Notes under the pieces: generated by a model
Database searches by the model: none
What the model was told of the DNA's origin: nothing
What the model saw: only the letters and a program-made list of their open reading frames with translations
Made by a program: the position numbers and the translations under genes
Assembly (NCBI GenBank): GCA_008802785.1
Contig: VUYT01000001.1
Location: forward strand, 434,001 to 498,000
DNA from: Symmetrospora coprosmae
Lineage: Eukaryota; Basidiomycota; Cystobasidiomycetes; Symmetrosporaceae
Reading direction: 5' to 3'
Length of the DNA: 64,000 nt
Part shown: positions 24,933 through 37,510 of the stretch, piece after piece
Numbering within the stretch: position 1 is the first letter of the stretch
Layout: each line of letters begins with the position of its first letter

Positions 24933-25048
24933 ACACACTCGCTCAGTCGACACTGCCCCGTGCACCTCAGCGTCGCCGCCCGCCGTCGCAGCGGTCACGC
25001 TTAAGCGGGCTCGAGCAACCCGTCATCATCTTACCGGGGGATCCCCCC

Positions 25049-28000
25049 ATGGCCAGCTCCGGCGTCAAGGTCGCAGTGCGATGCCGCCCACTCAATGCGC
25101 GCGAGATCGCTCGAGGCGCAAAGCCGCTCATCCGCATGCTGGGGAACCAGACCATGCTCGACCCCCCAGAAGTTGGCGGAGCGGGTGCTGACCCGGGCAA
25201 TGCAAAGGTTCACTCTGCCCGCGCTCACAGCTTTGCATTCGATCACTCCTACTGTGCGTGGTGAGAGGCGCTCAGAGCAGGCAAGAGCATCTCCCCGGTG
25301 TCGTGTGAAGCTGATGGAGCACGTACGCATTGCCTGCCTCCACGGACCGCTTGGCCTTCTCTCGCACCTCTCTCTTTCTCCCACTCGCAGGGTCCGCCGG
25401 CAGCAAGGACGACGATGACTATGCGAGCCAGCAGACGCTCTTCAACGACCTCGGCGTCGACCTGTGTGAGCTCGCAGGACAGACGCCCTGTGCCTTGCGT
25501 GTCGAGCCGAGCCGTTATCCATGCTGAGATCACGTGCGTGGCACGGTCGTCATCCATCCAGTGAACAATGCTTTCTTGGGGTTCAACGCCTGCATCTTTG
25601 CTTGTCAGTCTATGGCGTCTCGTGGGGTCTGTGCCTCTGGCGTACCATGTTCGAGCTCTCTGCTGACGGGGTCCTCCTGTCTAACAAAATCTGCTGATGC
25701 AACCGGCACGCGACAGATGGCCAGACGTAGGCCTGAACGTGTCCACCAGCCGGAGCTCTGCTGAACTGCTGCTCTTCTATACCGCGCAGTGGCTCAGGTA
25801 AAAGCTATAGCATGATGGGATACGGCAGTGACCGCGGCATCATCCCTTTGACTTGCAGCGCGCTCTTCGATGTGAGCGGGGATGCTGTCCCGATGCGCCG
25901 CTAATGTCGCTGATCTAGTGCGGTACCCTCCTACCGCCCTATCTCTACTGTTCCGCTATATCTAGCGCATCAACGAGCAAACATCCGCGACTCTCTCCTT
26001 CACCGTAGAGGTCTCTTTCATCGAGATCTACAACGAGAAAGTGAATGACCTTCTCAACCCGAAGAACAAGGGCAACCTGAAAGTCCGCGAGCATCCAAGT
26101 CTGGGACGTGAGTCTTTCGCGCTGGCTCCATGTGTGTCGACGGGTCCCGACTGAATCGTGCTGCGACCCCACCCGTAGCATACGTCGAAGACCTTTCCAA
26201 GCTCGGAGTCGAGGACTTTGCGGGGATGGAGCGGCTGATGGACGAGGGCAACAAGGCGCGCACAGTTGCCGCGACAAACATGAACGAGACATCCTCTCGC
26301 TCGCACTCGGTCTTTACCGTCCTCCTCACGCAGAAGCGGTACGACCCAGACACAAAGATGACGGGCGAAAAAGTGTCGCGCATCAGTCTCGTCGATCTCG
26401 CTGGCTCCGAGCGCGCCAATTCGACAGGCGCAACTGGACAGCGCCTCAAGGAGGGCGCGAACATCAACAAGTCGCTCACGACACTCGGGAAAGTCATCGC
26501 GGCGCTTGCGAGCCAGTCATCCAAGCCAGAATCAAAGAGCGGGGCAAAGAAGAAGGCAGGATCGGCGGACTTTATCCCGTACCGCGATTCTGTCCTCACC
26601 TGGCTCCTCAAGGATTCCCTCGGCGGGGTGAGGGGGTCTTTTTAAGGCGCTGCACAGCCCTTCCAGCAGCTGAATGGCTGCTGTCTCTTCTGTTGTCGGT
26701 TCCTGGCCTGCAGAACAGCAAGACGGCAATGATTGCTGCCATTTCGCCTGCCGACTACGAAGAGACCCTCAGCACGCTGCGGTACGCAGACCAGGCCAAG
26801 AAGATTCAGAACAAGGCGGTCGTGAACGAAGATGCCAATGCCAAGCTTGTCCGGGAACTCAAGGAAGAGCTTGCCATGCTGCGCTCACGCGTATCGGGCG
26901 CATCGGCAGAGGCGACATATGACCCATCCGTCCCGCCAGAAAAGCAGATTGTGCAGTACCAGACGCGCACTGGCGAGATTCGAACAGTCACAAAGGCGGC
27001 GCTCCAGGAGCAGCTCGAGCAGAGCGAAAAGATCATGGCGGACGTCAACCAGACGTGGGAGGAGAAGATGAAGAAGACCGTGGTGATCCAGAAGGAGAGG
27101 GAGAAAGCGCTCGAGGAGTTGGGCATTGTCATAGAGAAGGGCAACGTTGGGGTGCACACGCCGAAAAAGATGCCGCATCTCGTCAATCTCTGCGAGGACC
27201 CACTCATGTCGGAATGCCTACTCTACCAGATCAAGCCGGGGACGACGACTGTTGGCAATACCGACAACCCGGAGCATCTCGACATTCGCTTGAGCGGTGG
27301 CAACGTGCTGGCGACCCACTGCACGTTTGAGAGCGCACCGAACGGCGCTGTCGAGCTGCACGCACTGCCCAACAGCATGACAATGGTCAATGGCCTCCGG
27401 ATAGGCAGCGACAAGCCCAAGCGCCTCCAGTCTGGCTATCGCATTATCTTGGGAGACGTGCACGTTTTCCGCTTCAATCATCCAGAGGAGGTCCGCAAGA
27501 ACAGGGATAGCCGGGCCATCGGACCTTCGGGCCTGCAGAACGAGCTCCGTTCGCCCCATCTGAACGGAGCAGAGGACGAGAGCCGCACGAGCTCGCCTGC
27601 CGCGCGGCCCACATCGCCCACCGCAAGCAATGTCGATTGGAATTATGCACGACGTGAAGCGGTGGTGGCTCGCCTCAACGGCACAGATATCGATCTCGAC
27701 AAGCTCGAAGATGGCGATCTCAACAAGCTCTTCCAGGACCTCATGAAGGTGCGGAGCCACAGACGACACGGAACGCAAAGCATGGGCCGACCAGAATCGC
27801 GCGCGAGCTTCCTCGAGTCCATTGGCGAGGGCGATGATGACGATGATGAAGCCGTGACCGACTCTGGATCTGCCTCTGCCCGCCGCCCTTTCTCCGGTGA
27901 TACGTGGGCCACGGACGACACCTCGCTCGACTCGACGTTGACCTTCTCCGGTGCTGCATCAACGTCGTCGGCCGACATCGAGCTGCGCCTGCAGGAAGCC

Positions 28001-31000
28001 AAAGACGAGCTGCAGCGCGAGCTGGACGCCCAGCGCGAGGAGTCTGAGACAAAGCTCAAGACGCTAGCCAATTCGGCAACGACGGCCGCGACATCGCTGG
28101 CGAGTAAGGAGAAGGCCGAAGAGCAGCTTCAGGCACTGCAGGTGCAGATGCAGTCGCAGCTGGACGAGCAGAAGAGGCAGTACGAGAGGAAGATGCGCAA
28201 GCTCGCCAAGCGAGCCGAACACCGCAGTACCCAGTCTGCAGGCGCGAATGACGCTCTGGACGACAGGGAGCTGTTCCTTGCGCACAAGGTGGTCAAGCGT
28301 TGGCGATCTATGCGAAGAGTTGCGATGGCGCAAGTAGCCCTGTCGAAGGCTGTGCTGCTCAAAGAGGGCAATGTCTTCAGCCGCGAGTTCGACAAGAAGG
28401 TCACGTACCAGTTCACCATTGTCGATGAGATTGGAGCGCCCGTCTCAGCTCTCGAGGGCATCTCGGCGCTGGCTGAGCTGGAAGACGTCTCCGATCCTGC
28501 CCTTACCTCGGTCCCAACGCCCTTTGTTGCTGTCAAGGTTATCGATCAGCGCAACCAGAGCGTGTACGTCTGGTCGATCGAGCGCTTTGAGCAGCGTGTG
28601 CAGCAGATGCAGCGTCTCTTCAGCCTGCTCGACAAGCCGGCCTATTCGCGTCACTTCAACCTCGAAGATCCCTTCTACCACACGTCGCCGCCTACCTATT
28701 CCTTCATCGGCACGGCGTCGTTTGGGCTGGTGCCTCTAGCAAGGAGGATATCCCTCTTGACTAGCTTGCGCCTCTATTCGCGGTTTACGGGCCAGCAGAT
28801 TGGCGCGTGCACTATACGCGTAAAGCCGCTCGGCGTTTCCGCGGCCAGCAGCAAAGGCCAGTCACCGAGTCTGGCGGCCGAGCTTGAAGAGGGCTGTCAA
28901 TACTCTTTCGAGGTAAATATCGACAGCTTGACGGGCCTAGACGGTGCCGACTTTTCCTCTGTCCACTGCCAACTGCGCCTCTCTTCGCTCATCGGCATGA
29001 GCTCGGGCGCCGAGGACGTCATGGCTTCACCAGCGGCGGAGCTGGACGCCAACGGGACAACACGCCTTCGCCTGCGCAAAACCTTCACCGTCACTGTCAA
29101 TCGGGGCGTTCTACAACACATGCAGAGCAACCTCGCCCAGATCGAGTTCTTTGCCGTTTGCAAGGCGGCGTACCTTGTCAAATGCGAGAAATGGGACGAA
29201 ACCAAGGAGGAAAAGGCACCGCTGCGGCCATGGCAGCTCGACAGGAGCGAGAGCGAGCTAGCCGCCCATACCACGGGACGACGCGCCGAGACGGAGCTTC
29301 TCGTCGACCAGATCTACGATTGCAAGGCCATAATCGCGGTCCAGGAGCTGTCGCCAAACGGGCAGTACCTGCCTGTGCAGCTGGTCAGGAATAGCCCGCT
29401 CGATCCTGGTGTATTCAACTGCCACCAGGGCCTGCAGAGGCGGCTGCACATTATCCTAGCGCATGGCAGCGGGCGCCAGTGGCTCTGGCGGGGCGTAGAA
29501 AACGTCAAAATCGGCAAGATTCGCCTGCTGGATCCGAAGGGCCATCTCCTCGACTCGAATGGCAGGAGCAGCGCTGTTGCTCTACAAGCTACGTCCGGCA
29601 CGAGTGGAGAAGTGCAGTACCGCGCGGACGGGACGACGACTCTGGCATTTGTTGCCAACTGGGACTCGTCCGCGCACGACTCGCTCTTCTTGAATCGGAC
29701 AACAGCGGCGGGGCACCGTGTCCTGCTCGAGATCAGCTGGGAGCTCGTCGTCCCCGCGTGCAAGGAGGCTATCCCGTTCAGCGTCGACGTCGGCCTCGCC
29801 ATGCAGATGCGCGAGGCGCGGTCGCCCAGCAAGCTGTTTTCGCTCTTTAGCTCGGCTAAAGCCGCAGACCAGGCGACGTCCATGTTCCAGGTCCGTCTGA
29901 CGCCCGTCACGACAAACAAGCCGAGCGAGCTGTGGCGGCTCAACACTGCGTGCGTCCCATTGCTCCGTCGTCTGCTGCCTTGCGGGCCTGGCGAATGTTT
30001 GAGCCATGCGTCGATCACTTGCTGACGAGCAGGCGCGCTACACTACCCCCAGATCGACTTTTGTGCGAGGCGAGGAGATCCTCCAGGCGTGGAAGCCGCG
30101 GGGCGTCTCGCTCATCGAGGACTACTCCCGCCTCGTACGGACGGAAGCGGCGCTGGCGGACTTGGCCACGACCAAGGCAGTTCTCGCAAGTATACCGCCG
30201 GCCAGGCTGATCGCGTCATTACACGGATTCGACGAGCATGCGAGGCTGTGGGATGCGCTGCAACTGTGGCAGAAGCGGTTCGGTACGAGAGAGCAGGTGT
30301 GTGGACGGGCACGAGCTGGACGTGGATGCTACTCTGGCTAACGCTGTACCGACGTCAGATCAAGCTGGCGCAGGATCCGACCTGGGAGGACATCAAGACG
30401 GCGACATCCGCCCCTATGTCGGCGGGCCGCGCAACGACCGTTGAGGGGCTTTCGACGCCGCGCTCGGAATTCTCATCAGCCTCTTCGTCCGGACAGTCGG
30501 GGTCCGATCCCTCCAATGCTGCGGATGCGGCTGGGCCCGCCTCTTCTTCCCCTCGAGCGGGGAATGGCGTCATTCGCAGCAGTAAAATAAAGCACAAAAG
30601 GGGCAAGAAGGCCCCGCCGCGCCTCATGCGCGCGAGCGTCAAGCATGTCCAGCGCGCCGACACGACGGCCAAGCGGGGCCAGCTGATGTTTATGCAGTCG
30701 CACGAGCACGAGCACGAGCACGATGGCGCTTCGTCGTCATCGGGTACCGGCACCGGCGCGGAGTGGAGGAAGGTGTGGGCCGTGCTGAGGAGACCGTACC
30801 TCACGCTGTACACGAGCTCGAGCGAGCAGGAGGAGCTCGAGAACGTCATCAACGTCTCGACAGTGCGCGTGGACCACTCGTCCGCGCTGGAAGAGGTGAC
30901 CAATGTGGGTCTTTCGTGCGCAGGGGACGAGGAACCCGCGATGTGCTGTCTAGGACCACCAAATGGTCACCGAGGCTCGTGTGCATGCTGACGCTGACCC

Positions 31001-31157
31001 TTGCTGTCTTGTCCGTGTATTGTCGCCCTCATAGCGCAAGTTCACGTTTGGCATCTACACGCCCGTCTCGGCGCTGTTTGTCGCCGCTCCAACCTACCCG
31101 GACATGATCAACTGGCTCGGCCTCATTGATCCCACCTGGCAGAGGCAGGCCGAGTAG
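25049..31157 (+). CDS. kin3: Kinesin-3 motor (KIF1/Unc104 type)
   Basis: Eleven exons (25049-25253, 25391-25465, 25562-25603, 25717-25726, 25790-25871, 25966-26107, 26179-26627, 26714-29949, 30053-30296, 30359-30904, 31035-31157) give 1,717 residues. The N-terminal motor begins [18 protein letters not shown]; the P-loop [15 protein letters not shown] is at ~109-123, switch I is NETSSRSH, switch II is LVDLAGSE, and the neck follows [10 protein letters not shown]. An FHA domain sits at ~490-590 ([20 protein letters not shown]). Acidic and coiled-coil segments and a long KIF1-type central region follow ([20 protein letters not shown]). A C-terminal PH domain (~1590-1710: [39 protein letters not shown]) should bind phosphoinositides. 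This family carries early endosomes and vesicles toward microtubule plus ends in fungi. A His-Glu repeat (HEHEHEHD) is inserted in the PH domain. A 10-nt exon encodes part of the P-loop. Confidence 0.96.
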
Positions 31158-31380
31158 GTACATCTGGAGCCCTTCCGGTTTCGGCCAGTTCGCCTATCGC
31201 AAGTTTCTTTCGCCCTCTTATCAGTCCGTCAGTCAAGGTAGTGACATACCCTCCATCGTTAGCTTTCTCCCTCTGCTGTTATGCATTAGTATATGCTAGC
31301 CTTGCCGTGCAAGCACTGAGCAAGGCATCTTTGGAATTTGCACTTCCTTTCCACCTTTGACAGAGGGTCAGACGAATCTA

Positions 31381-31412
31381 TCCTCCTCCTCCTCCTCCTC
31401 CTCCTCCTCCTC
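31381..31412. repeat. (TCC)10 microsatellite
   Basis: Ten uninterrupted TCC units sit just downstream of the dUTPase stop codon, in its probable 3' UTR and in the convergent gap with kinesin-3. Confidence 0.95.
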
Positions 31413-31419
31413 GGCACAT

Positions 31420-32238
31420 TCAGTTCTTGCCCGTGCTACCAAACCCTCCGCCGCCGCGCACCGTCTCTGCCATGCTCTCGACCTCTACCGGTTCGGGTGT
31501 GACGATGCGCTCGAGGATGAGCTGTGCGATGCGGTCCCCTTGGCTGACGCTGTACTCTGTCTCTGCGTGGTTGAAGAGGAGGACAAAGACCTCTCCGCGG
31601 TAGTCCTCGTCGACGACGCCTGCGCCCGTGTCAATCATGAATTTGGATGCTGCGAGGCCGGAAGACGCGTAGCATGGGGAGAAAGTGGTAAGCTCGCTCG
31701 CTCGCTAGCTGTGCCACGATGGAGATGGGAGAACTTGGTGTAGGTGGGGCATGGCCTCACCAAGACCCGAGCGAGGAGCCACCCGGCCGTACGTCCCTTC
31801 AGGCACTGCAATGCACAGTCCGGTCGAGACGAGTGCCTTCCCTCGTGCGGGCACGACCTTGTCTTCGGCGCTGTCAGGGGGAAACGGGAAAGACGCGTCT
31901 CGCCTCAGCACGCGTCGGTCGCCCTGCGTTGCATTGCACTGGAACACGGTCGGACAGGACTGGAGCACAGCCCGAGCTAGGTCTCCGGCACCACAGTGGA
32001 CAGAGGTCAGAGAGGCAGCGACCCACGAGTAGAGATCGTAGCCAGCTGCATGGGAGGATCCCCTCGTTGGGACTTTTGCATTCGGCTTCAAGCGCTGGAC
32101 GAGGAAGGACGCGGTGGTCTGCTTCGCGTCGTTGGCCGGGGTGGATGCGGCCATGGTGTCGATGGTGTGCTGCTTCTTGCTATCTGGTGGTGATGATATT
32201 GCTCCTCTCTTGCTTGGGATGGTCGACGACGATGACAT
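31420..32238 (-). CDS. dut1: dUTP diphosphatase (dUTPase)
   Basis: Three exons (32027-32238, 31761-31870, 31420-31649) give 183 residues. All five trimeric-dUTPase motifs are present: [67 protein letters not shown]. The enzyme hydrolyses dUTP to dUMP and pyrophosphate, which keeps uracil out of DNA and feeds dTMP synthesis. Motif I is split by the first intron (156 nt) and motif II by the second. The N-terminal ~45 residues ([20 protein letters not shown]) are a Ser/Lys-rich extension that may serve nuclear import. It is head to head with the RQC1 gene, with 112 bp between start codons. Confidence 0.96.
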
Positions 32239-32350
32239 TGCAGGGAGGGAGGGAGGGAGGGAGAAGAACAGGTCGTGCCCACTGCACACCACCGGGGGGA
32301 CACCTCTCTCTTCTTCTGACACGAACACCATAATACCACTAACAGCAGCA
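32239..32350. promoter_or_regulatory. Compact bidirectional promoter between dUTPase and RQC1
   Basis: Only 112 bp separate the two start codons. A (GGGA)n tract (~32241-32263, gggagggagggagggaggga) lies next to the dUTPase start. Both core promoters and 5' leaders must fit here or extend into the opposite genes. Confidence 0.6.
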
Positions 32351-35090
32351 ATGTCACGACGTGCACGGCGACAGCAGGAGGAGCTCGCAGATCTGTCGAG
32401 CTCTGCCAACGTCGCTGCGCCAACCTCGGCCACCGGCAGCTCCGACTCGAGCAATGACGACGACGATGCTGCACCGGCTGCAGACGTCCAGCCCAAAACG
32501 GGCGGCATGAGCGCCTTCGCTGCGGTGAGTCGCATGCTGGCGCGTATGCATCCATGCATGCGGAAGCGTATCACATTTTCCTAACGCTGCAGTCTTCGCC
32601 GCATCGCAATCCCGCAGCTCTCGCAGGGAGCTGGAGACGATGCCGATGGCGATGACGCAGGGGAGGAGCAGGACGACGACGAAGAAGGGGACGCAGACAG
32701 CCTAGAAGCGCAGCAGATGGCTCAGAAGAAGGTAGATTCGTGGCACACCACATCCCGGATGGACCCAACACGCGGCTCACGACAGATTGCTACTATACCA
32801 ATCCCTCCACACAGAACAAGAGCAAGAAGAAGAAGAAGAAGAAGGCAAAGGCCGCGGTGGCGACAGACAATGTCGACCACGGTGCTGGCGATGCTGCAGA
32901 CGGGGCCACCCCAGGATCAGTGGCCTCACCAACACAGCCAGCAGGATCGCAGACGACCCCAGCCAAGAAGAAGAAAAAGGCTAAAGCCAAAGCTGGGCAG
33001 CAGCCCGACAAGCAAGACAACGCGGCTCATAATGAGCAGGATGATGGGCTCGATGAGATTGACCGGGCATTGCAGCAGCTAGGGCAAGCAGGCTGGAGCT
33101 CTGCTGGCTCTTCCGCACCATCCACTGCGCCAGTCTCCACCGCGCCCACCGTCACTTCCCGGATACGCAGCCTGCTCGCCGTCGAGACAAAGCACCTCGA
33201 CGCCGAGGCCGAGCTGAAGCGCTTCTTCGGCGCCAAAGTCGTCAGCAGCGCAGCAGCAAAGCCGCAGCTCCGCGGCGCCCGCGCGCAGAACCCGCACCAC
33301 GCGCTCAACCGCCAGTTCAGCAAGGGCGGGATGCTCGCTCGTCCCGCGCAGCACTGGCCGGCCGCCGCGTTCGCCAAATCCGGCCTCGACATGGAGCTCG
33401 TCGAGAGCGGGCACGGCGAGTCGCTCTGGACCTTTGAGCACGCGCCCGCCTACAAGGAGGTCACCCAGATGTACCTCCAGGCCGTCGCGAGCATGGACCC
33501 CAACCAGCTCATGGCCATTCTCCACGTCCACCCGTACCACATCGAGACGCTCATCGGCCTCAGCGACATGGCAAACCTCCAAGGGGACCCGGGCATGTCG
33601 AGTGATTTCCTCGACAGGGCACTGTACGCCTTCGAGAGGAGCTTTGCCCCCAACTTCCGCATCGACAACGGCAACGTCCGCTTGGACTTCAACCGCATAG
33701 AGAGCAGGGGCCTCTTCCGTGCCATCGAGAAGCGCACCAGCAGCTTGATGCGCCGCGGAACGTGGCGGACCCTGTTTGAGCACACGAAGCTCCTATATGC
33801 CCTCTCTCCCTTTGACGACCCATATGGCGCCTTGCTCTAGTGCGTGTACTGTGCAAACGCGCGTATCTGCCTCTGACGAGATAGCGTCTAATGCGACTGC
33901 TCTTCCTTTAACAGCCTCGATTTCACGGCGCCAAAAGCGCGCCAGTACAGCTGGTTCATCGATCTCTTCGACGAGCTCCCATCGACTCTGGCCCGCTCGC
34001 TGGAAGGGAGCCATTTGCAGCTGGACAGCTATCCCGGCCTCTATTACGCCAAGGCGCTCAGTCGCTGGCACCTCGAGGACGCGGCAAAGCAGGACCATGA
34101 ACAGAGCACGAAGGAACTGCAGAGCGCAATCCTGAGGTACCCGCTCGCGCTGGTTTTGCTAGTCAAGAAGCTCGATCGGAGTCCTCCAAAGGAAATTGTG
34201 GCGCTCTCGCATGCACAGGCTGAGTCCGGTTACAGGCGAGTTGAGAGTCGGCCACAAGCCCGATACAGCATACAGACTGACGCGACGCAATGTACAGCAC
34301 GAAACCTTCATACATCCTCCAGCTCCTCTCGCACCTTTATGTCCACCGCAGCGACACGCTTTGGAAAGAGCCGGAGGTGCTCGACTGGCTGCTGGCAACT
34401 TTGCGATCCACCGCGCCGCTCTTTGCGAGCGCGCCTTTGCACCCAGACATCCGATTCGGCGAGCAGCTATGGGCGCAGGCGCTGTACCCGAAGAATGGGG
34501 TACCCGAGGGGATTCTGCGGCATGTCCTCGTGTCGGACATCCAGAACCTCCGCCTCTTCCTGCCGCAGAGCGTACTCAACGGCCTGCAAAACACGTACGA
34601 CCCTTTACCTCCTGGACCAGGGTTTGACGACGCGTACTTTCGCGCGATGTACGATGCTGGCGCAGGGAGCAGGCCTGGCGGGCGCGGCGCATCCAGCCGG
34701 TCAGGCGCAGCAACAGGGACATTGGCAGGCGAAGCGACAGACTCGCAGGGCCTGGTGAACCGCCTCATGCAGTACCTACAAGCGGGCGGGGGCGCTGGCG
34801 AAGGAGGGCGCATGGATGCTGATACGGAAGCGGCGGTGATTGCTCAACTGGAGCAGTTTGCTGCTGCAGGGCGCGGGGGTGGAGTGCCAGGACAGCTGCC
34901 AGGCGCGGATGGATCGGACGACGAGGCTGCCGGCGATGAAGCGCAGACTGCGGGCGGCATGCTTGATTTCTTCCGGACGCTTTGGGGCGGACAGCAGGGC
35001 GCTCAGCAGGCAGCTGCAGTGGACAACGTCGACAGCGACGAAGAGGAGGAGCTCGATGATGGAGAAGAGCAGGAGGCTGAGAACCAGTAA
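32351..35090 (+). CDS. rqc1: Ribosome quality control protein RQC1 (TCF25 family)
   Basis: Five exons (32351-32524, 32618-32731, 32815-33839, 33915-34235, 34298-35090) give 808 residues. The N-terminus (MSRRARRQQEELADL) is basic, followed by acidic runs and Lys tracts (KSKKKKKKKAKA), as in the family. The Tcf25 domain covers residues ~190-620: LDAEAELKRFFGAKVV, NRQFSKGGMLARPAQHWP, YLQAVASMDPNQLMAILHVH, PYHIETLIGLSDM, YAFERSFAPNFRI, FFxxFE-like FTAPKARQYSWFIDLFDEL. In yeast Rqc1 works with Ltn1 and Rqc2 to tag stalled nascent chains on 60S subunits with ubiquitin. The fourth intron is best read as GC-AG (donor ACAG|GCGAGT at 34236). The C-terminus ends in an acidic tail (SDEEEELDDGEEQEAENQ). 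Confidence 0.9.
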
Positions 35091-35272
35091 TGCAAATGTA
35101 GCCACAGACTAGACACTCCTGATCTGACGGACCAGACGGTGGAACTGGAACAGAAAACTCGGATTCCGTCCATCCTTTCGATCTGGGCGGAGTCTTCGAG
35201 CCCGCTCGATAGCTTGGCTCAGCTCTCTGTTCTCACCCTTGATACACCACTGACACGCACACGATCGCGACA

Positions 35273-37196
35273 ATGACCACTCCTCTCAATCCTGCTCTAG
35301 CGACCTACATCGAGGAGCTCTGCTCGCGTTGGGCCATCACCGCAATCTCGGCCAACACAATATCCGGCAGCGCACAAGCCTTCGGAACTCCGCCCGGAGC
35401 GGAGGCGCCCATGACCACTGACACTGTGGTCAGCATCTGCAGCAACACAAAGCTCTTCGTCGCTGTCTCGCTGGGCATGCTTGTCGAAGAAGGCAAGCTC
35501 GCTTGGACCGACCGGCTCATCGACGTTATTCCCGGTTTCGCGATGAAGAACAAGCGGAACGAGCGTCTCGTCACGGTCGAAGACATGCTGTCGCACATGA
35601 CGGGTATCGAGAAGTGAGCAAAGCACGCTCCTCAAGGCTTGCACAGAAGCTGACCCTACCGCTTCTCCGCAGAACGAACTACGTCTTCTCCAAAGACACG
35701 ATGCACGCTGATATCGTTGCTGCGATTGCCACGATGGAGTGCAACGCGGAGTACAAGCAGAAGTTCATCTACAGCAACGCCATGTTCAGCTTGGCCGGGC
35801 ACCTCGTGGCGCTCTTGTCTGGACTGAAGATGGCCGACCTCATCCAGTCTCGCATCCTCAAGCCGCTTGGTATGAAGAACTCCGGCTTCGATATGACGCT
35901 TCTCGACCGCAACGGCACCACTCTCTGCATCAGTCTGGACGACAATAAGACCATCTATCCCATCAACCCCAACTTGCGGGGTCTCAGCAGCGACAACGCC
36001 TGGATGGCTGCCGGCGCCTTGCTCAGCACAACTGACGACCTCATCAAGTGGATCGGATATCTACACCGAACTATCTCTGGCACGAATAGCCCTACAGATC
36101 CGAGGATCATCTCGAAAGAGGTACTCCAGGAGGTCATCAAGCCACGCACCACAGGACCTATGGCCATGCACTTCTCCGGAGAGCAAGGTCTAGCGCTGTT
36201 CCCGGAGTTCTCGACTCCGCTCTACGCTCTTGCGTGCCAACGATTTCACCTTCAGTAGGTTTCCCTTCTGTGCTGGCATGTCCGGGCTCCCGAGGGCTGA
36301 GGCTGGCCTCTCGATTCCAGTGGCACCGATGTGGTTTGCCACACGGGAGACATGCCCGGGAACGGATCTCTGACCGTGTGGACGCCCGACCGGGACTTTG
36401 GCATTGTCCTCCTCACGAACGATGAGAGGCGGGGCGGCACGGTCATGACTTTGGCTGCGCTACGCGCCTTCGAGCTGCACTTCGGTATCGAGCCCATCGA
36501 CTGGGAGAAGCGGTAAGGAGGTTCTCTCGCCACACACTGGGACGCACTACACTCGAGCTGACAGAGTGCCTTCACAGAGCTCTGAGCATGCCCTCTATGT
36601 ATGCCACGGGACCTTCGCCCATCGCCAAAGTTAAGGATGCAAAGGCACCTTCGATCAGCCTGGACGAGCTGATCGGTACCTATTATTCTGGCTACGGCGA
36701 CTTCCACATCTTTGCGAGCAAGCCAAGCAGTATCGAAGGTCTGCCCGCCAAAGCAAAGTCTCTCCTTGATGAGCTCGCTCGAGCGGAGTTCGGAGGTCGC
36801 GCCCGACCCGATCCGCTTCTCATCGGCTGCTTCAACAAAGACATGATCTCGGAGCATTACTTTGCCATCTTTGAGCTATCTGGCGACTCGTACTGGCTGG
36901 AGAGTCACCAGATGTTCTGGAGCGCGGACCAAAGTCTGGTGCAGGACTTCCCGATTAGTGTGATTGAGAGTCCAATCAGACAGCGGAACGTCGAAATCAT
37001 CCTGACCTTCTACTACCCCCTGGATGATTGACAGGTCCTCTGGACGCACGATGCCTCTTCGCTTGGATCGTTTAGCAGGACTGCAGACGGTGGCATAGCC
37101 TTCGAGATGCGCAAAGGCTGGTCCGAGCCATGGGAAGTTAGGAAGCCTGAAGAGACCATGGTCCATTTCAACCGCTTCGCCCCCTTCCTCAAGTGA
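35273..37196 (+). CDS. Beta-lactamase-like serine hydrolase
   Basis: Five exons (35273-35613, 35673-36254, 36321-36512, 36578 to about 36959, 37035-37196) give about 552 residues. The three active-site elements of the class C beta-lactamase/penicillin-binding fold are visible: SxxK in SICSNTKLFVAVSLG, YxN in FIYSNAMFSLAGHLV, and HTG in VVCHTGDMPGNGSL. MLSHMTGIEKTNYVF and WMAAGALLSTTDDLIKWIGY are also typical. Fungal relatives act as esterases, amidases or polyketide-releasing hydrolases; no signal peptide is seen, so it is probably cytosolic. The C-terminal part (LIGTYYSGYGDFHIF) resembles the lipocalin-like tail found in this group. The last donor is uncertain: 36960 or 36990 both keep the frame. 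No biosynthetic cluster surrounds it. Confidence 0.88.
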
Positions 37197-37510
37197 TGTG
37201 GCACCTGCGGTCTCGCTGATGAGATGGAGATCAACGGCATGGGCCGAGCTTGCATGAGGGCCGAGTATCAGATCAGGTATGTGTACACCACACCGTCCAC
37301 TCTATATGTGAGATCGGCCGCAGGGCAATAACGGCTTGACGAGAGAGGAGAAGAGTCCATGCTGCGAACGAGATGAAGAGGAACGGACTTGTGAGATCTG
37401 CCATTGGATACATATTTGACATGGATCATGGAGAGATGCAATGCCGCAGGGCCTGCGCAGAAGGGGGCACCTCGCAGCTATAGCTTCGTGAATGCGATTA
37501 AGGCGGAGAA
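37197..37510. other. Convergent intergenic region
   Basis: About 314 bp between the hydrolase stop and the stop of the Ser/Pro-rich gene. I see no gene or repeat here. Confidence 0.4.

Noticed and set aside
26108-26713. Upstream part of a long plus-strand frame preceding the kinesin coil
   Set aside because: It reads out of frame through motor exon 7. The true frame enters only at the acceptor before AACAGCAAGACG at 26714.
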